64,000 nucleotides of DNA from Rhizobiales bacterium GAS188 (GTDB taxonomy: Bacteria > Pseudomonadota > Alphaproteobacteria > Rhizobiales > Beijerinckiaceae). The notes under the pieces were generated by a model that was given only the letters and a program-made list of their open reading frames with translations, did not search any database and was not told the origin of the DNA. Every line of letters starts with the position of its first letter. The first letter of the stretch is position 1. Made by a program: the position numbers and the translations under genes. The stretch covers positions 2,542,001-2,606,000 of the forward strand of contig FNSS01000001.1 of assembly GCA_900104855.1 (NCBI GenBank), in the 5' to 3' direction. Of the stretch, positions 10,066 to 17,563 are shown in pieces.

Positions 10066-10388
10066 GGCGGAGGCTTCTGTTGCCGGGCGCCTCCAGACCC
10101 CGCCTTACGCTGCTAAGCGCAAGGACTTGATTTCGGAAGCTTACGCTGCATTACGCAGCTACGGCAACCGGAGCATAGTTGTCATTGGCAACTGTGCTTA
10201 AGGTCCGATAACGGTGGAACCATACCGGGCAAAAACAAACCCTTTACGCCCTCGTCGATCCTATTTCGCCCCCGCCTCGAACCGGCTGTCATCCGTTCCG
10301 GTTCCAGGTGGAGGCGCCGGGTACCGCCCCCGGGTCCGAATGGTTTATTCCGATCGTCATTTATCGCCATAGCCGCCGTGAAGCGGCA
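10066..10388 (-). ncRNA. ssrA: Transfer-messenger RNA, circularly permuted two-piece type
   Basis: Rescues stalled ribosomes and adds a degradation tag. On the minus strand the acceptor piece comes first and ends CGCCTCCACC at 10316-10307. A spacer follows, then the coding piece begins GGGGGCG at 10273-10267, which pairs with CGCCTCC to rebuild the acceptor stem with one G-U pair. A T-stem CCGGG/CCCGG precedes the acceptor end. The tag frame runs from 10189 to 10154 with TAA at 10153-10151 and encodes ANDNYAPVAVAA, a typical alphaproteobacterial tag. A hairpin (GGAGGC/GCCTCC, 10094-10069) lies near the 3' end. Exact mature ends are estimates. Confidence 0.92.
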
Positions 10389-10394
10389 ATTCGC

Positions 10395-10423
10395 AATATA
10401 GGCGATCCGTGAGGCAATTTGAA
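10395..10423 (-). promoter_or_regulatory. Probable housekeeping-sigma promoter of ssrA
   Basis: TATATT at 10400-10395 (5 of 6 to consensus) is 17 bp from TTCAAA at 10423-10418 on the minus strand. This would start transcription about 7 bp on, near 10388, just before the acceptor piece. The -35 match is weak. Confidence 0.5.
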
Positions 10424-10688
10424 GCCTCATGACGAGTGAGCTTGCCGATTCCTGCGGCTTGTCCAGGGATTTCCGGCTGGGACTCTGGCCAAGCAGCAAG
10501 GATCTGGCCGAGGAGCAAGGATCCTGGCCGAGGATACGGCTCTCGGGCTCGAATAGCCTCAGATTTGGCGCGCCTGCCCCGGATGAACCGAAACCCAGCC
10601 GCACGCGACTAACGGGCAAGACAGGGGCGGGAGAGCGGGTGCTCCAGGGTGGATCATCGCTCCCGTTCGCATCCTGAGGGAGGCGAGC

Positions 10689-10997
10689 ATGTCCAAGTCA
10701 TCCAGTTTCAAGTCGTCCAGTTTCAGCTCTTCAGGTTCGAAGTCGCTCACACGCATCGCGGCGGCTCTGGCTCTCCTCGGCGGCGCCCTGATCGCCACGC
10801 AGGCCGTGTCGGCCTATCAGTCGCCGCGCATCGTCGCGGCCGCTTGCGATGCGGGCGAGCTTGCCCGTATGGGCCAATTGACCCGCCTCAGCGGCCAGGA
10901 CGCCAGCCAAGACATTTGGATCAGCAAGCGCGGCGATTTGGTCAGGGTCAGCTCCTGCCCGGCCCTGAAGGACAAGCTGATCGCCGCCAATTCGTGA
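10689..10997 (+). CDS. Small exported protein of unknown function
   Basis: A 102-residue protein not recognised as any named family. It starts with a Ser/Lys/Phe-rich stretch (residues 1-18) encoded by a short degenerate DNA repeat, then a hydrophobic signal segment LTRIAAALALLGGALIATQAVSA (about 19-41). The mature domain of about 60 residues has two cysteines (in AACDAGELA and VSSCPALKDKL) that could form a disulphide, and GQDASQDIWISKRGDLVRVSS. A GGGAGG ribosome site 5 bp upstream supports the ATG. The 260 bp before it, back to the ssrA promoter, contain only a degenerate duplication around 10494-10535. Confidence 0.6.
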   Translation: MSKSSSFKSSSFSSSGSKSLTRIAAALALLGGALIATQAVSAYQSPRIVAAACDAGELARMGQLTRLSGQDASQDIWISKRGDLVRVSSCPALKDKLIAANS

Positions 10998-11030
10998 CGC
11001 CGCCGATTCGAAAGGTCGCCAAACGCTCCC

Positions 11031-11813
11031 TTACGGACGCGGCGGCTTCAAGCGCCGGCGTGACAGATGGAAGCCCGCCACCTCGCCTTGCGGCGCCGAG
11101 CCTCTCACATAATGACGTTGCCAGCCCTGCTTCACCGTCTCCGGCTCGCCGCGCGAGAGCTGGGCGTTGAAATCGGTGCGGCTCTCGGTCCAGCCCTCAT
11201 AGGCGGCCTTCAACTGCGGATCGTCGGCAAGCGGCCGGATGACGGGCTCGATCCCCTCATAGACCGCATGCGGCACCGGCGTGACGAAGCAGAAGGCTTC
11301 GCCGGCCTCGAAGCGCACCGTGCCGGGCCGGGTGAAGCGCCAATTCATGGTGAAGGGGAAAGGCAGCCAATCCGTCTCCACGAGCCCGTCGAGGGGGACG
11401 ATGCCGTGCTTGACGGTGTTCGGCGCACCGCGGCACCAGAGCGCCCATCCCGGGCTGGTGCGGAACAGGTAGCCGGTATGAAAGGTCAGGACCCCATGCC
11501 CGAAATGCGACATGACCCGGCTTTCGAGCCGCGCCGGACCGCCGAGCGGGCGCATCTGGATGTCGGATAGGAGGTTGCCGCCGGTCCAGGTCGCCGAGAA
11601 GGAGCAGGGCAGGATGAGCTCCCAGCCGCTGGCATTGGCGATCGACAACGGGATGCAGCGATAGGCGTAGCGCTGATCGGTCAGGTCCATCCACTCGCGA
11701 TCGGATCTCGCGGGAACGAGCTTGGGCGGATCCTCCTCGGTCGGATAGCAGATGAGCTCGGGGGCCGCGAGCTGGACCGGTCGATCGGGCGCTGTCTCAG
11801 GCGGAGCGGACAT
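11031..11813 (-). CDS. DUF6065 family protein
   Basis: A 260-residue soluble protein that matches DUF6065: the opening LAAPELICYPTEEDPPKLVPARSDREWMD, then AYRCIPLSIANASGWELILPCSFSATWTGGN, FGHGVLTFHTGYLFRTSPGWALWCRG and TDWLPFPFTMNWRFTRPGTVRFEAGEAFCFVTPVPH. No signal peptide or membrane helix. Function is unknown. The conserved aromatic and tryptophan content suggests an enzyme or ligand-binding fold, but I cannot name one. ATG at 11813 is preferred over 11837, which adds only MLASRGSR. Divergent from thyA with 161 bp between them. Confidence 0.75.
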   Translation of the reverse strand: MSAPPETAPDRPVQLAAPELICYPTEEDPPKLVPARSDREWMDLTDQRYAYRCIPLSIANASGWELILPCSFSATWTGGNLLSDIQMRPLGGPARLESRVMSHFGHGVLTFHTGYLFRTSPGWALWCRGAPNTVKHGIVPLDGLVETDWLPFPFTMNWRFTRPGTVRFEAGEAFCFVTPVPHAVYEGIEPVIRPLADDPQLKAAYEGWTESRTDFNAQLSRGEPETVKQGWQRHYVRGSAPQGEVAGFHLSRRRLKPPRP

Positions 11814-11974
11814 GCGGGAACCCCGTGACGCGAGCACAGCCGCAATTCAAGCTGTTCCCTTGCCGGAGCGCAACAATCATGCATCCAATCATGTTTGCAA
11901 CCATGCATCTTTGGGCGAAGGCTGATAAAATGCGGAGACGACTCATTTGGCGACTCATTTCGTGAGCCAAGTTC

Positions 11975-12784
11975 ATGCGCGCCTATCTCGATCTTCTCCG
12001 CGATATCCTCGACAACGGCGTCGCCAAGGGTGACCGCACCGGCACCGGGACGCTTTCCGTCTTCGGGCGCCAGATGCGCTTCGATCTCGCCGAGGGCTTT
12101 CCGCTCCTCACCACCAAGAAGCTGCATCTGAAATCGATCGTGCATGAGCTCCTCTGGTTCCTGCAGGGCGACACCAACATCGCGTATCTCAAGCAGCACG
12201 GGGTCTCGATCTGGGATGACTGGGCCGATGAGGAGGGCGATCTCGGCCCCGTCTATGGACGGCAATGGCGCTCCTGGCCGACGCCCGATGGCGGCAGCAT
12301 CGACCAGATCGCCTGGGTCATCGACGAGATCCGCAGCAATCCGAACTCGCGCCGCCTCGTGGTCAGCGCCTGGAATCCGGCCGATCTCGCCAAGATGGCG
12401 CTCGCGCCTTGCCATTGCCTGTTCCAATTCCATGTGGGCGCCGGCCGCGACGGCACGCCGCGCCTCTCCTGCCAGCTCTATCAGCGCTCGGGCGACATCT
12501 TTCTCGGCGTGCCCTTCAATATCGCGAGCTACGCGCTGCTGACCCATATGATCGCCCATGTGACAGGGCTTCGCGTCGGCGATTTCGTGCACACGCTGGG
12601 CGATGCGCATCTCTACGTGAACCATCTGGAGCAGGCCAAGGCGCAGCTCGAGCGCCAGCCGCGTCCGCTGCCGCGTCTGAAGCTGTCAGCTTCGGCGACA
12701 TCGCTCTTCGATATCCGCTATGAGGATATCGCGATCGAGAAATATGACCCCTGGCCGGCCATAAGGGCGCCGGTCGCAGTCTGA
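11975..12784 (+). CDS. thyA: Thymidylate synthase
   Basis: Converts dUMP to dTMP with methylenetetrahydrofolate in the cytoplasm. The 269-residue sequence is complete and canonical: [16 protein letters not shown] at 21-36, [42 protein letters not shown], the active site APCHCLFQF with Cys146, then [29 protein letters not shown] and HLYVNHL. Cys146 and the length match the E. coli enzyme. A dihydrofolate reductase gene, often next to thyA, is not here; a TerC membrane protein converges instead. The upstream 137 bp contain short direct repeats (GACTCATTT twice), but I see no clear operator. Confidence 0.97.
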   Translation: MRAYLDLLRDILDNGVAKGDRTGTGTLSVFGRQMRFDLAEGFPLLTTKKLHLKSIVHELLWFLQGDTNIAYLKQHGVSIWDDWADEEGDLGPVYGRQWRSWPTPDGGSIDQIAWVIDEIRSNPNSRRLVVSAWNPADLAKMALAPCHCLFQFHVGAGRDGTPRLSCQLYQRSGDIFLGVPFNIASYALLTHMIAHVTGLRVGDFVHTLGDAHLYVNHLEQAKAQLERQPRPLPRLKLSASATSLFDIRYEDIAIEKYDPWPAIRAPVAV

Positions 12785-12832
12785 TCCGAGCGGCCTTGGC
12801 GGATGCCGGCGCGCCGGCTCGGCGCAGTGAGC

Positions 12833-13513
12833 TCAGCCTTTGGCTTTCTGCGTCCGCATCCGCAGGATCAGGATGGCGATCACCAGCACGATGACCGCGC
12901 AGAGGCCCGCTGCGAAGGTCGGATCGAAGCCGTAGGTGTGCAGATGCGGGCCGACCAGGCGATCCTCGGCGATCATCTCGCCGGCGATCCAGCCGAGCAG
13001 TGCGCCGCCGCCGACCGCGAGGATCGGAAAGCGCGCCAATACCGGCATGATCAGGGCCGAGCCCCAGACGATCAGCGGGATCGACAACAGGATGCCGAAG
13101 ACGAAGACGGCTAGATTCTCCTTGGCGGCCGCGAGCAGCGCCAGCACATTGTCGAGGCTCATGATGGCGTCGGCGACCGCGATGGTCCACACCGCGCCCC
13201 AGAGGCTGCGGCCGGCCGGAACGTCGCCATGGCCATGCCCGTCATCGCAGGCGAGCTTGACCCCGATATACATGAGCACAAGCCCGGCCACGGCCTTGAG
13301 CAGCGGGATATCGAGCACATAGGAGACGCCGAAGCCGAACAGCACGCGCAGCGCGATCGCGGCCGCCACCCCGAGCGCCATGCCGAGCCGGCGTTGCCTC
13401 TCCGGCAGCGAGCGGCAGGCGAGTGCGATCACCACGGCATTGTCGGCGGACAGAAGCAGGTCGATCCACACCACCTGGGTGATGGAGCCGAGGAGCGCGA
13501 AATCGAGGTTCAT
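12833..13513 (-). CDS. TerC family integral membrane protein (YjbE type)
   Basis: A 226-residue inner-membrane protein with about seven hydrophobic segments. The TerC signature is clear: WIDLLLSADNAVVIALACRSLP near the N-terminus and AVADAIMSLDNVLALLAAAKEN in the middle, each with an acidic DN motif within a helix, probably metal-coordinating. A histidine-rich loop (DDGHGHGD) lies near residue 110. TerC relatives export manganese or calcium or support metalation of exported enzymes. A metal role is inferred by family. I found no yybP-ykoY-like manganese riboswitch upstream. Confidence 0.85.
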   Translation of the reverse strand: MNLDFALLGSITQVVWIDLLLSADNAVVIALACRSLPERQRRLGMALGVAAAIALRVLFGFGVSYVLDIPLLKAVAGLVLMYIGVKLACDDGHGHGDVPAGRSLWGAVWTIAVADAIMSLDNVLALLAAAKENLAVFVFGILLSIPLIVWGSALIMPVLARFPILAVGGGALLGWIAGEMIAEDRLVGPHLHTYGFDPTFAAGLCAVIVLVIAILILRMRTQKAKG

Positions 13514-13553
13514 CGGCGCGACTGACAGGATCGCTCAGCTGTCGTCAAGTGAC

Positions 13554-13639
13554 CGAGCGAGTAGCGAATGGCGAGTAGCGAATAGCCAACGACGCGGAGC
13601 CTGCGGTGTTACTCGCCACTCGCTATTCGCCACTCGCCC
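13554..13639. repeat. Heptanucleotide-built inverted repeat, copy 1
   Basis: Left arm 13554-13587 is a run of 7-bp units of the form GCGAGTA/GCGAATR. Right arm 13611-13640 is the reverse complement type (ACTCGCC, ATTCGCC). The arms can fold into a long hairpin between the TerC gene and the aminotransferase stop. Related elements occur at 49926-50043 and 59010-59113. Confidence 0.85.
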
Positions 13640-14965
13640 TTAGGCTGCGCTCAACGCCTCGGGCAGCAGCAGCGGTGTGCGCGTCACCAGGAAATCCTGA
13701 ACGGCCTCCACCAGCCGGTCGCATTCGGCCGCGCCGATCGGCAGCGACAGGATCAGCATGCCCCGGCGCGCGAAATAGATGCCGCGCTCCAGCATGTCGA
13801 AGAAGAACAGCTCTTTCAGCCCCTGATGCCCTTCGGCCGCGTCGCGCGGCGTGCGCACCGGCCTGCCGAGAAAATGCACCGCCATGAGCGAGCCGCGGCC
13901 GGTGAACTGCATGGGCGCGCCATGGGCTGCGCAAGCTTCGTTCAGCCGGCGCCGCAGATCCTCGCCGAGCGCCGTCAGCTGCCGCGCCGCATCGGGCGTG
14001 AAGATCTCGGTCATGCCGGCGAGTCCTGCCGACATGGTGAGGATATTGTTGTTGAAGGTACCGGCATGCGGCAGCGCGTCCGGACGGCGCGGATCGTAAC
14101 GGTTCATCAGCTCGGCGCGCCCGCCGAAAGCGCCGAACGACATGCCGCCCCCGATATATTTCCCGAGCGTCGTCATGTCCGGGATGATGCCGAGCGCTTC
14201 CTGCAGCCCGCCCGGCGCCAGGCGCGAGGTCATCACCTCATCGAAGATCAGCACCGCGCCACATTGCGTCGCGCCGTCGCGCAAGGCCTGCAGGAAATCG
14301 CGGTCGGCCGGGATGCAGCCCCCGGTGCCGAGCATCGGCTCGACCAGGATGGCGGCAAGCTCGGCCCCATGCTCGGCGATCAGCTCTTGCGCCCGGGCCA
14401 CGTCATTATAGCACCCCACAACGAAATCATGCGGCGCGTTGACCGGTGAGCCGCCGCCGCCGAAATACAGCACGCCGCCGTGATAGCCGCCATCGAAGAC
14501 CAGGATCTTGCGCCGGCCGGTCGTCACCGTGACCGTGGCGAGCGCCATCAGATTGGCCTCGGTGCCGGAATTGGTGAAGCGGATCAGGTCGAGCGAGGGA
14601 AAGCGGTCGCAGACCACGCGGGCGAGCTTCGCCTCGAGGAGATTATGGCCCGACAGATTGATGCCGCCATCGAGCGCCCGGTCGATGGCGGCGCGGATCT
14701 TCGGGTGCGAATGCCCGTAGAGCCCCGCCGTGTATTCGCCCAGGAAATCCAGATATTCATGGCCGTCCGCGTCGCGCAGCCGGCAGCCGGCGCCGCTTGC
14801 GATAGCGAGCGGAAAGGGTGCGTAGAACAGCACGGTGCGGGTATTGCCGCCAGGCATCGCCGAACAGGCCTGCGCATAGGCGCTGCGGCTTTCCGGATTG
14901 CGCTCGACGAACCTCTCGCGCGCCTCGGCGAGGGCAGCTTCGATGGTGATGTTACGTGCGGCCAT
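13640..14965 (-). CDS. Class III PLP-dependent aminotransferase, glutamate-1-semialdehyde aminomutase-like
   Basis: A 441-residue cytosolic PLP enzyme of fold type I. Recognisable segments are PGGNTRTVLFYAPFPLAIASGAG, YLDFLGEYTAGLYGHSHP, RFTNSGTEANLMAL (phosphate-binding), VFDGGYHGGVLYFGGGG, AAILVEPMLGTGGCIPA, LIFDEVMTSRL and TLGKYIGGGMSFGAFGG with the PLP lysine. It resembles glutamate-1-semialdehyde aminomutase but the organism type uses the C4 (ALA synthase) route for haem. An aspartate aminotransferase family or 2-aminohexano-6-lactam racemase-like role is therefore more likely than HemL. Substrate unknown. The ATG at 14965 has a GAGG site upstream; 15001 is less likely. tRNA-His is transcribed just ahead on the same strand. 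Confidence 0.8.
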   Translation of the reverse strand: MAARNITIEAALAEARERFVERNPESRSAYAQACSAMPGGNTRTVLFYAPFPLAIASGAGCRLRDADGHEYLDFLGEYTAGLYGHSHPKIRAAIDRALDGGINLSGHNLLEAKLARVVCDRFPSLDLIRFTNSGTEANLMALATVTVTTGRRKILVFDGGYHGGVLYFGGGGSPVNAPHDFVVGCYNDVARAQELIAEHGAELAAILVEPMLGTGGCIPADRDFLQALRDGATQCGAVLIFDEVMTSRLAPGGLQEALGIIPDMTTLGKYIGGGMSFGAFGGRAELMNRYDPRRPDALPHAGTFNNNILTMSAGLAGMTEIFTPDAARQLTALGEDLRRRLNEACAAHGAPMQFTGRGSLMAVHFLGRPVRTPRDAAEGHQGLKELFFFDMLERGIYFARRGMLILSLPIGAAECDRLVEAVQDFLVTRTPLLLPEALSAA

Positions 14966-15041
14966 CGGCGAAACCTCGAAACAGCGCAGGCCCGCAACCA
15001 TGACAGCTGCGCCTGTTCAGGCGGAGGAATGCTTGATGTGA

Positions 15042-15118
15042 TGGTACAGCCGAGTGGGCTCGAACCACCGACCCCCAGATCCACAATCTGGTGCTCTAAC
15101 CAACTGAGCTACGGCTGC
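15042..15118 (-). tRNA. tRNA-His (GTG anticodon)
   Basis: Reads GCAGCCG, D-arm TAGCTCAGTTGGTTAGAGC, anticodon stem-loop CCAGA-TTGTGGA-TCTGG with GTG, variable GGGTC, T-arm GTGG-TTCGAGC-CCAC and CGGCTGT-A-CCA. The CCA is encoded. There is no encoded G-1 (the base before is T), the first pair is G1-U72 and the discriminator is A73. This is the unusual tRNA-His form known from a large alphaproteobacterial clade. Confidence 0.95.
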
Positions 15119-15441
15119 ATGACCAAACGGCCGCGTCCGTCTCCCTTTGGCGGGCGCGACCCATCCTTGGGGTCTTACGATAGCGGATTTGAGTTTGCAA
15201 CCTTGGCAGCCGGCCCGGCGGGGAGACGAATCCGCGCCGGGAGGCCTTGCGGGGACATCGTTTCAGGGCCGATGCCACCGGGCCACGCTTCGCCGCAAAT
15301 CTGCCGCCGCCCTATTTTTGACAGTATGTCCTATGCGATAGCGATCATGGGGAGCAAGGCGACGCGCGATGAGCGCATTTCGCCCAATGGGCGGGAATTC
15401 GATGCGTAAATGCGGGTCGGCGTAATGGATAAGGTTGCCTG
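15119..15441. other. 323-bp intergenic region without a recognised gene
   Basis: Leader side of tRNA-His (minus strand) and of the following membrane-protein gene. It contains a short imperfect hairpin (TTTCGCCCA and TGGGCGGGAA) around 15379-15396. I see no convincing promoter consensus, RNA gene or protein-coding signal. Confidence 0.5.
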
Positions 15442-16410
15442 ATGACGTGGATTTTCGCGCTCCTGGGATTGGCGGCGATGATCGCCGGGGGCAGTGCGGT
15501 CACGATCGGCTGGCCGCGCGTGCCGCTCGAAAGCGGCTGGACGCTGGTGATCTCGGGCTCGGCCCTGATTTCGGGCGGCCTCGTCTGCCTGGCGATCGCG
15601 GGGCTGATCTTCGAGACGCGCCGCACGCGGCTCGCGGTGATGCAGGCGCTGGCGCGGCCAGGAACGGAGAAGCCGACGGAAAAGCTGGCGGATAAGCTTC
15701 CGGAACAACCGGCGGTCGAGATCGTGAGCAGCCTGCCCGGCACGACCGTGGCGGAGCCGGCCCAAGCCGGGATCGAGGCCAAAATCGAGGCCAGGCTCGA
15801 GACGAAGGCGAACCCCGTTTCGCCTCCTCAGCCGCGAATCGAGCCGGCGGCGCCGGCTTTCAGCGCGCCGTCTGCATCCGAGAGGATGGAAGCTTCCGCA
15901 CCGTCGAATGTCACCTCGCCTTCCCGCGCGCGGATCGAATTTCCCGCGGCGGCGAGCACAAACTCACCAGCGCCTGCGCGGTTCGAACCTCCCGCACCGA
16001 CGAGCATCGCGCCACCCCGTCCCCTGCGCTTCGAGCCCAAGATCCCGACGGCTGCCCCGTCGGCCATTTCCGCCTTGTCCGCTGCGCCGCACATTGAGCC
16101 GACGGCACCGGCCCCGACACCGGCCCAATCGGATCATGCCTCTACCGAATCGACCGAAGGCGAAACCGCGGCCGAGAACGACGTCGAGGCCTCGCCGCGG
16201 ATCGAGGGCCTCAGCGAGGATGAGGAGGCTCCGCCCATGGGTGAGGCACGGACGCCGGACGAGCTGCAGCCGGCGCGCAGCTTCAGCGTCGGCGAGACGA
16301 CCTTCATCGTGTTCACCGACGGCTCCATCGAGGCCCGCACCCCCAGAGGATCGCAGCGCTTCGAATCGATGGAGGAGGTGCGCGCCTATCTGCAGCAGGC
16401 CGTTCCCTGA
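15442..16410 (+). CDS. Membrane-anchored protein with a long disordered linker and a small C-terminal domain
   Basis: A 322-residue protein of unrecognised family. Two membrane helices (residues about 3-24 and 33-57) form a hairpin. Then about 200 residues of proline, alanine, glutamate and lysine-rich linker with repeated motifs such as RIE(P/F)-A-A-P follow. The last 45 residues (RSFSVGETTFIVFTDGSIEARTPRGSQRFESMEEVRAYLQ) look like a compact beta-beta-helix domain that is the best conserved-looking part. The layout, membrane hairpin plus tether plus cytoplasmic domain, suggests a scaffold or sensor, but no function can be assigned. It lies 107 bp before the sterol desaturase gene on the same strand. 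Confidence 0.65.
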   Translation: MTWIFALLGLAAMIAGGSAVTIGWPRVPLESGWTLVISGSALISGGLVCLAIAGLIFETRRTRLAVMQALARPGTEKPTEKLADKLPEQPAVEIVSSLPGTTVAEPAQAGIEAKIEARLETKANPVSPPQPRIEPAAPAFSAPSASERMEASAPSNVTSPSRARIEFPAAASTNSPAPARFEPPAPTSIAPPRPLRFEPKIPTAAPSAISALSAAPHIEPTAPAPTPAQSDHASTESTEGETAAENDVEASPRIEGLSEDEEAPPMGEARTPDELQPARSFSVGETTFIVFTDGSIEARTPRGSQRFESMEEVRAYLQQAVP

Positions 16411-16517
16411 ACGAGCGGCGCGCCTCTTTGGTGACGCCGCTGCTCTTGGCGCCTTAGCGCCGTTGTCGTAATCAACCCCGCCCGGCTGCGTCGCGGCCGT
16501 CCTGCACCGAGGCGCCC

Positions 16518-17528
16518 ATGCAAGCTCTCGCGGAGCTGTGGTCGAAGACGGAGGATGTGTTCGCGTCCGGCTTGCTCGCGCCGGTCTTCGCCTGGCTCGG
16601 CATCGCCAAATATATGGGCGACCCTGCCGAAATCGCCCAATTCTTTATGGTCAATGCCATTCAAATCGGGATCATCGGCTTCCTGTTCCGGCCGCTCGAG
16701 AGCATATTGCCGCAGGAACCCTGGCCCGACCGCAAGGCCACCCGCATCGATCTGTTCTATACGCTGCTCAAGGAGTTCGGGCTGGTCCCGCTCTTCACCT
16801 TCGTGCTGCTCTTGCCGGTCAGCAACTGGCTCGGCGAGAAGCTCGGCCTCACGGGTGGCGACACGACCCTGATCGAGGACCTCGTCCCCTGGCTCAAGGA
16901 TTATCCGCTCATCCTGTTTGCGCTCTATTTCGCGATCTTCGACCTCACCCAATATGTCATCCACCGGCTGCAGCACGCGCTGCCCTGGTGGTGGGCGCTG
17001 CACAGCCTGCATCACAGCCAGCGCCAGGTGAATTGCTGGACCGACGACCGCAACCATATGCTTGACGATGTGCTCGAGGCCGTGATCGTGGGCAGTGTCG
17101 GACTGGCGCTCGGCGTGCCGGCCGGGCAATTCGCGATCCTGATCCTGATGGGGCGGCTGGTCGAGAATTTCTCGCATGCCAATGTGCGCATCCGCTTCGG
17201 GTCGTTCGCCGACAAGCTCGTGGTCGACCCGTTGTTCCACCGGCTGCACCATATGCGCGCCGATCCCAAAGATGCGATCAACTATAATTGCAACTTCGCC
17301 CTCGTCCTGCCGGTCTGGGACATCATGTTTCGCACGGCCCTCTATGGCGAGGAGCCGCGGCCTTGCGGCGTCGACGATCCCGACATCGACGCCGATAATC
17401 AGCGCTCCTGGCTCGGCCAGCAGATTGCAGGCTTCCAGCGTTTCTTCAGGGCCTTGCGATCGTCCTGGAGGCGCGAGCCGGCGCCCTCGCGGCAAGCCGC
17501 GAATGATGAAACCATTCCCTTGACTTGA
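16518..17528 (+). CDS. Sterol desaturase / fatty acid hydroxylase family membrane protein
   Basis: A 336-residue integral membrane di-iron enzyme. The three histidine clusters of the superfamily are present: HRLQH at 149-153, HSLHH at 162-166 and HRLHH about 75 residues later, with an additional NH at 179-180 and HAN further on. Hydrophobic segments flank them (VNAIQIGIIGFLFRPL, PLFTFVLLLPV, YPLILFALYFAIF). Members hydroxylate or desaturate lipids such as sterols, carotenoids or fatty acids. The substrate here is unknown. The C-terminal 40 residues are polar and probably cytoplasmic. No lipid biosynthesis partner adjoins it. Confidence 0.85.
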   Translation: MQALAELWSKTEDVFASGLLAPVFAWLGIAKYMGDPAEIAQFFMVNAIQIGIIGFLFRPLESILPQEPWPDRKATRIDLFYTLLKEFGLVPLFTFVLLLPVSNWLGEKLGLTGGDTTLIEDLVPWLKDYPLILFALYFAIFDLTQYVIHRLQHALPWWWALHSLHHSQRQVNCWTDDRNHMLDDVLEAVIVGSVGLALGVPAGQFAILILMGRLVENFSHANVRIRFGSFADKLVVDPLFHRLHHMRADPKDAINYNCNFALVLPVWDIMFRTALYGEEPRPCGVDDPDIDADNQRSWLGQQIAGFQRFFRALRSSWRREPAPSRQAANDETIPLT

Positions 17529-17563
17529 GTTGCGCACCGGCCGCGAAAGGCGGTCGGTGACAT

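Noticed and set aside
10182-10619. 145-codon minus-strand frame overlapping ssrA
   Set aside because: The region is the acceptor and coding pieces of tmRNA. The frame has no ribosome site or family.
12833-13600. Manganese riboswitch (yybP-ykoY) before the TerC gene
   Set aside because: The upstream 40 bp before the heptamer repeat contain none of the conserved riboswitch elements.
13640-14965. Glutamate-1-semialdehyde aminomutase HemL
   Set aside because: Alphaproteobacteria make 5-aminolevulinate by ALA synthase, and no C5 pathway genes are nearby. The sequence fits the wider class III family.
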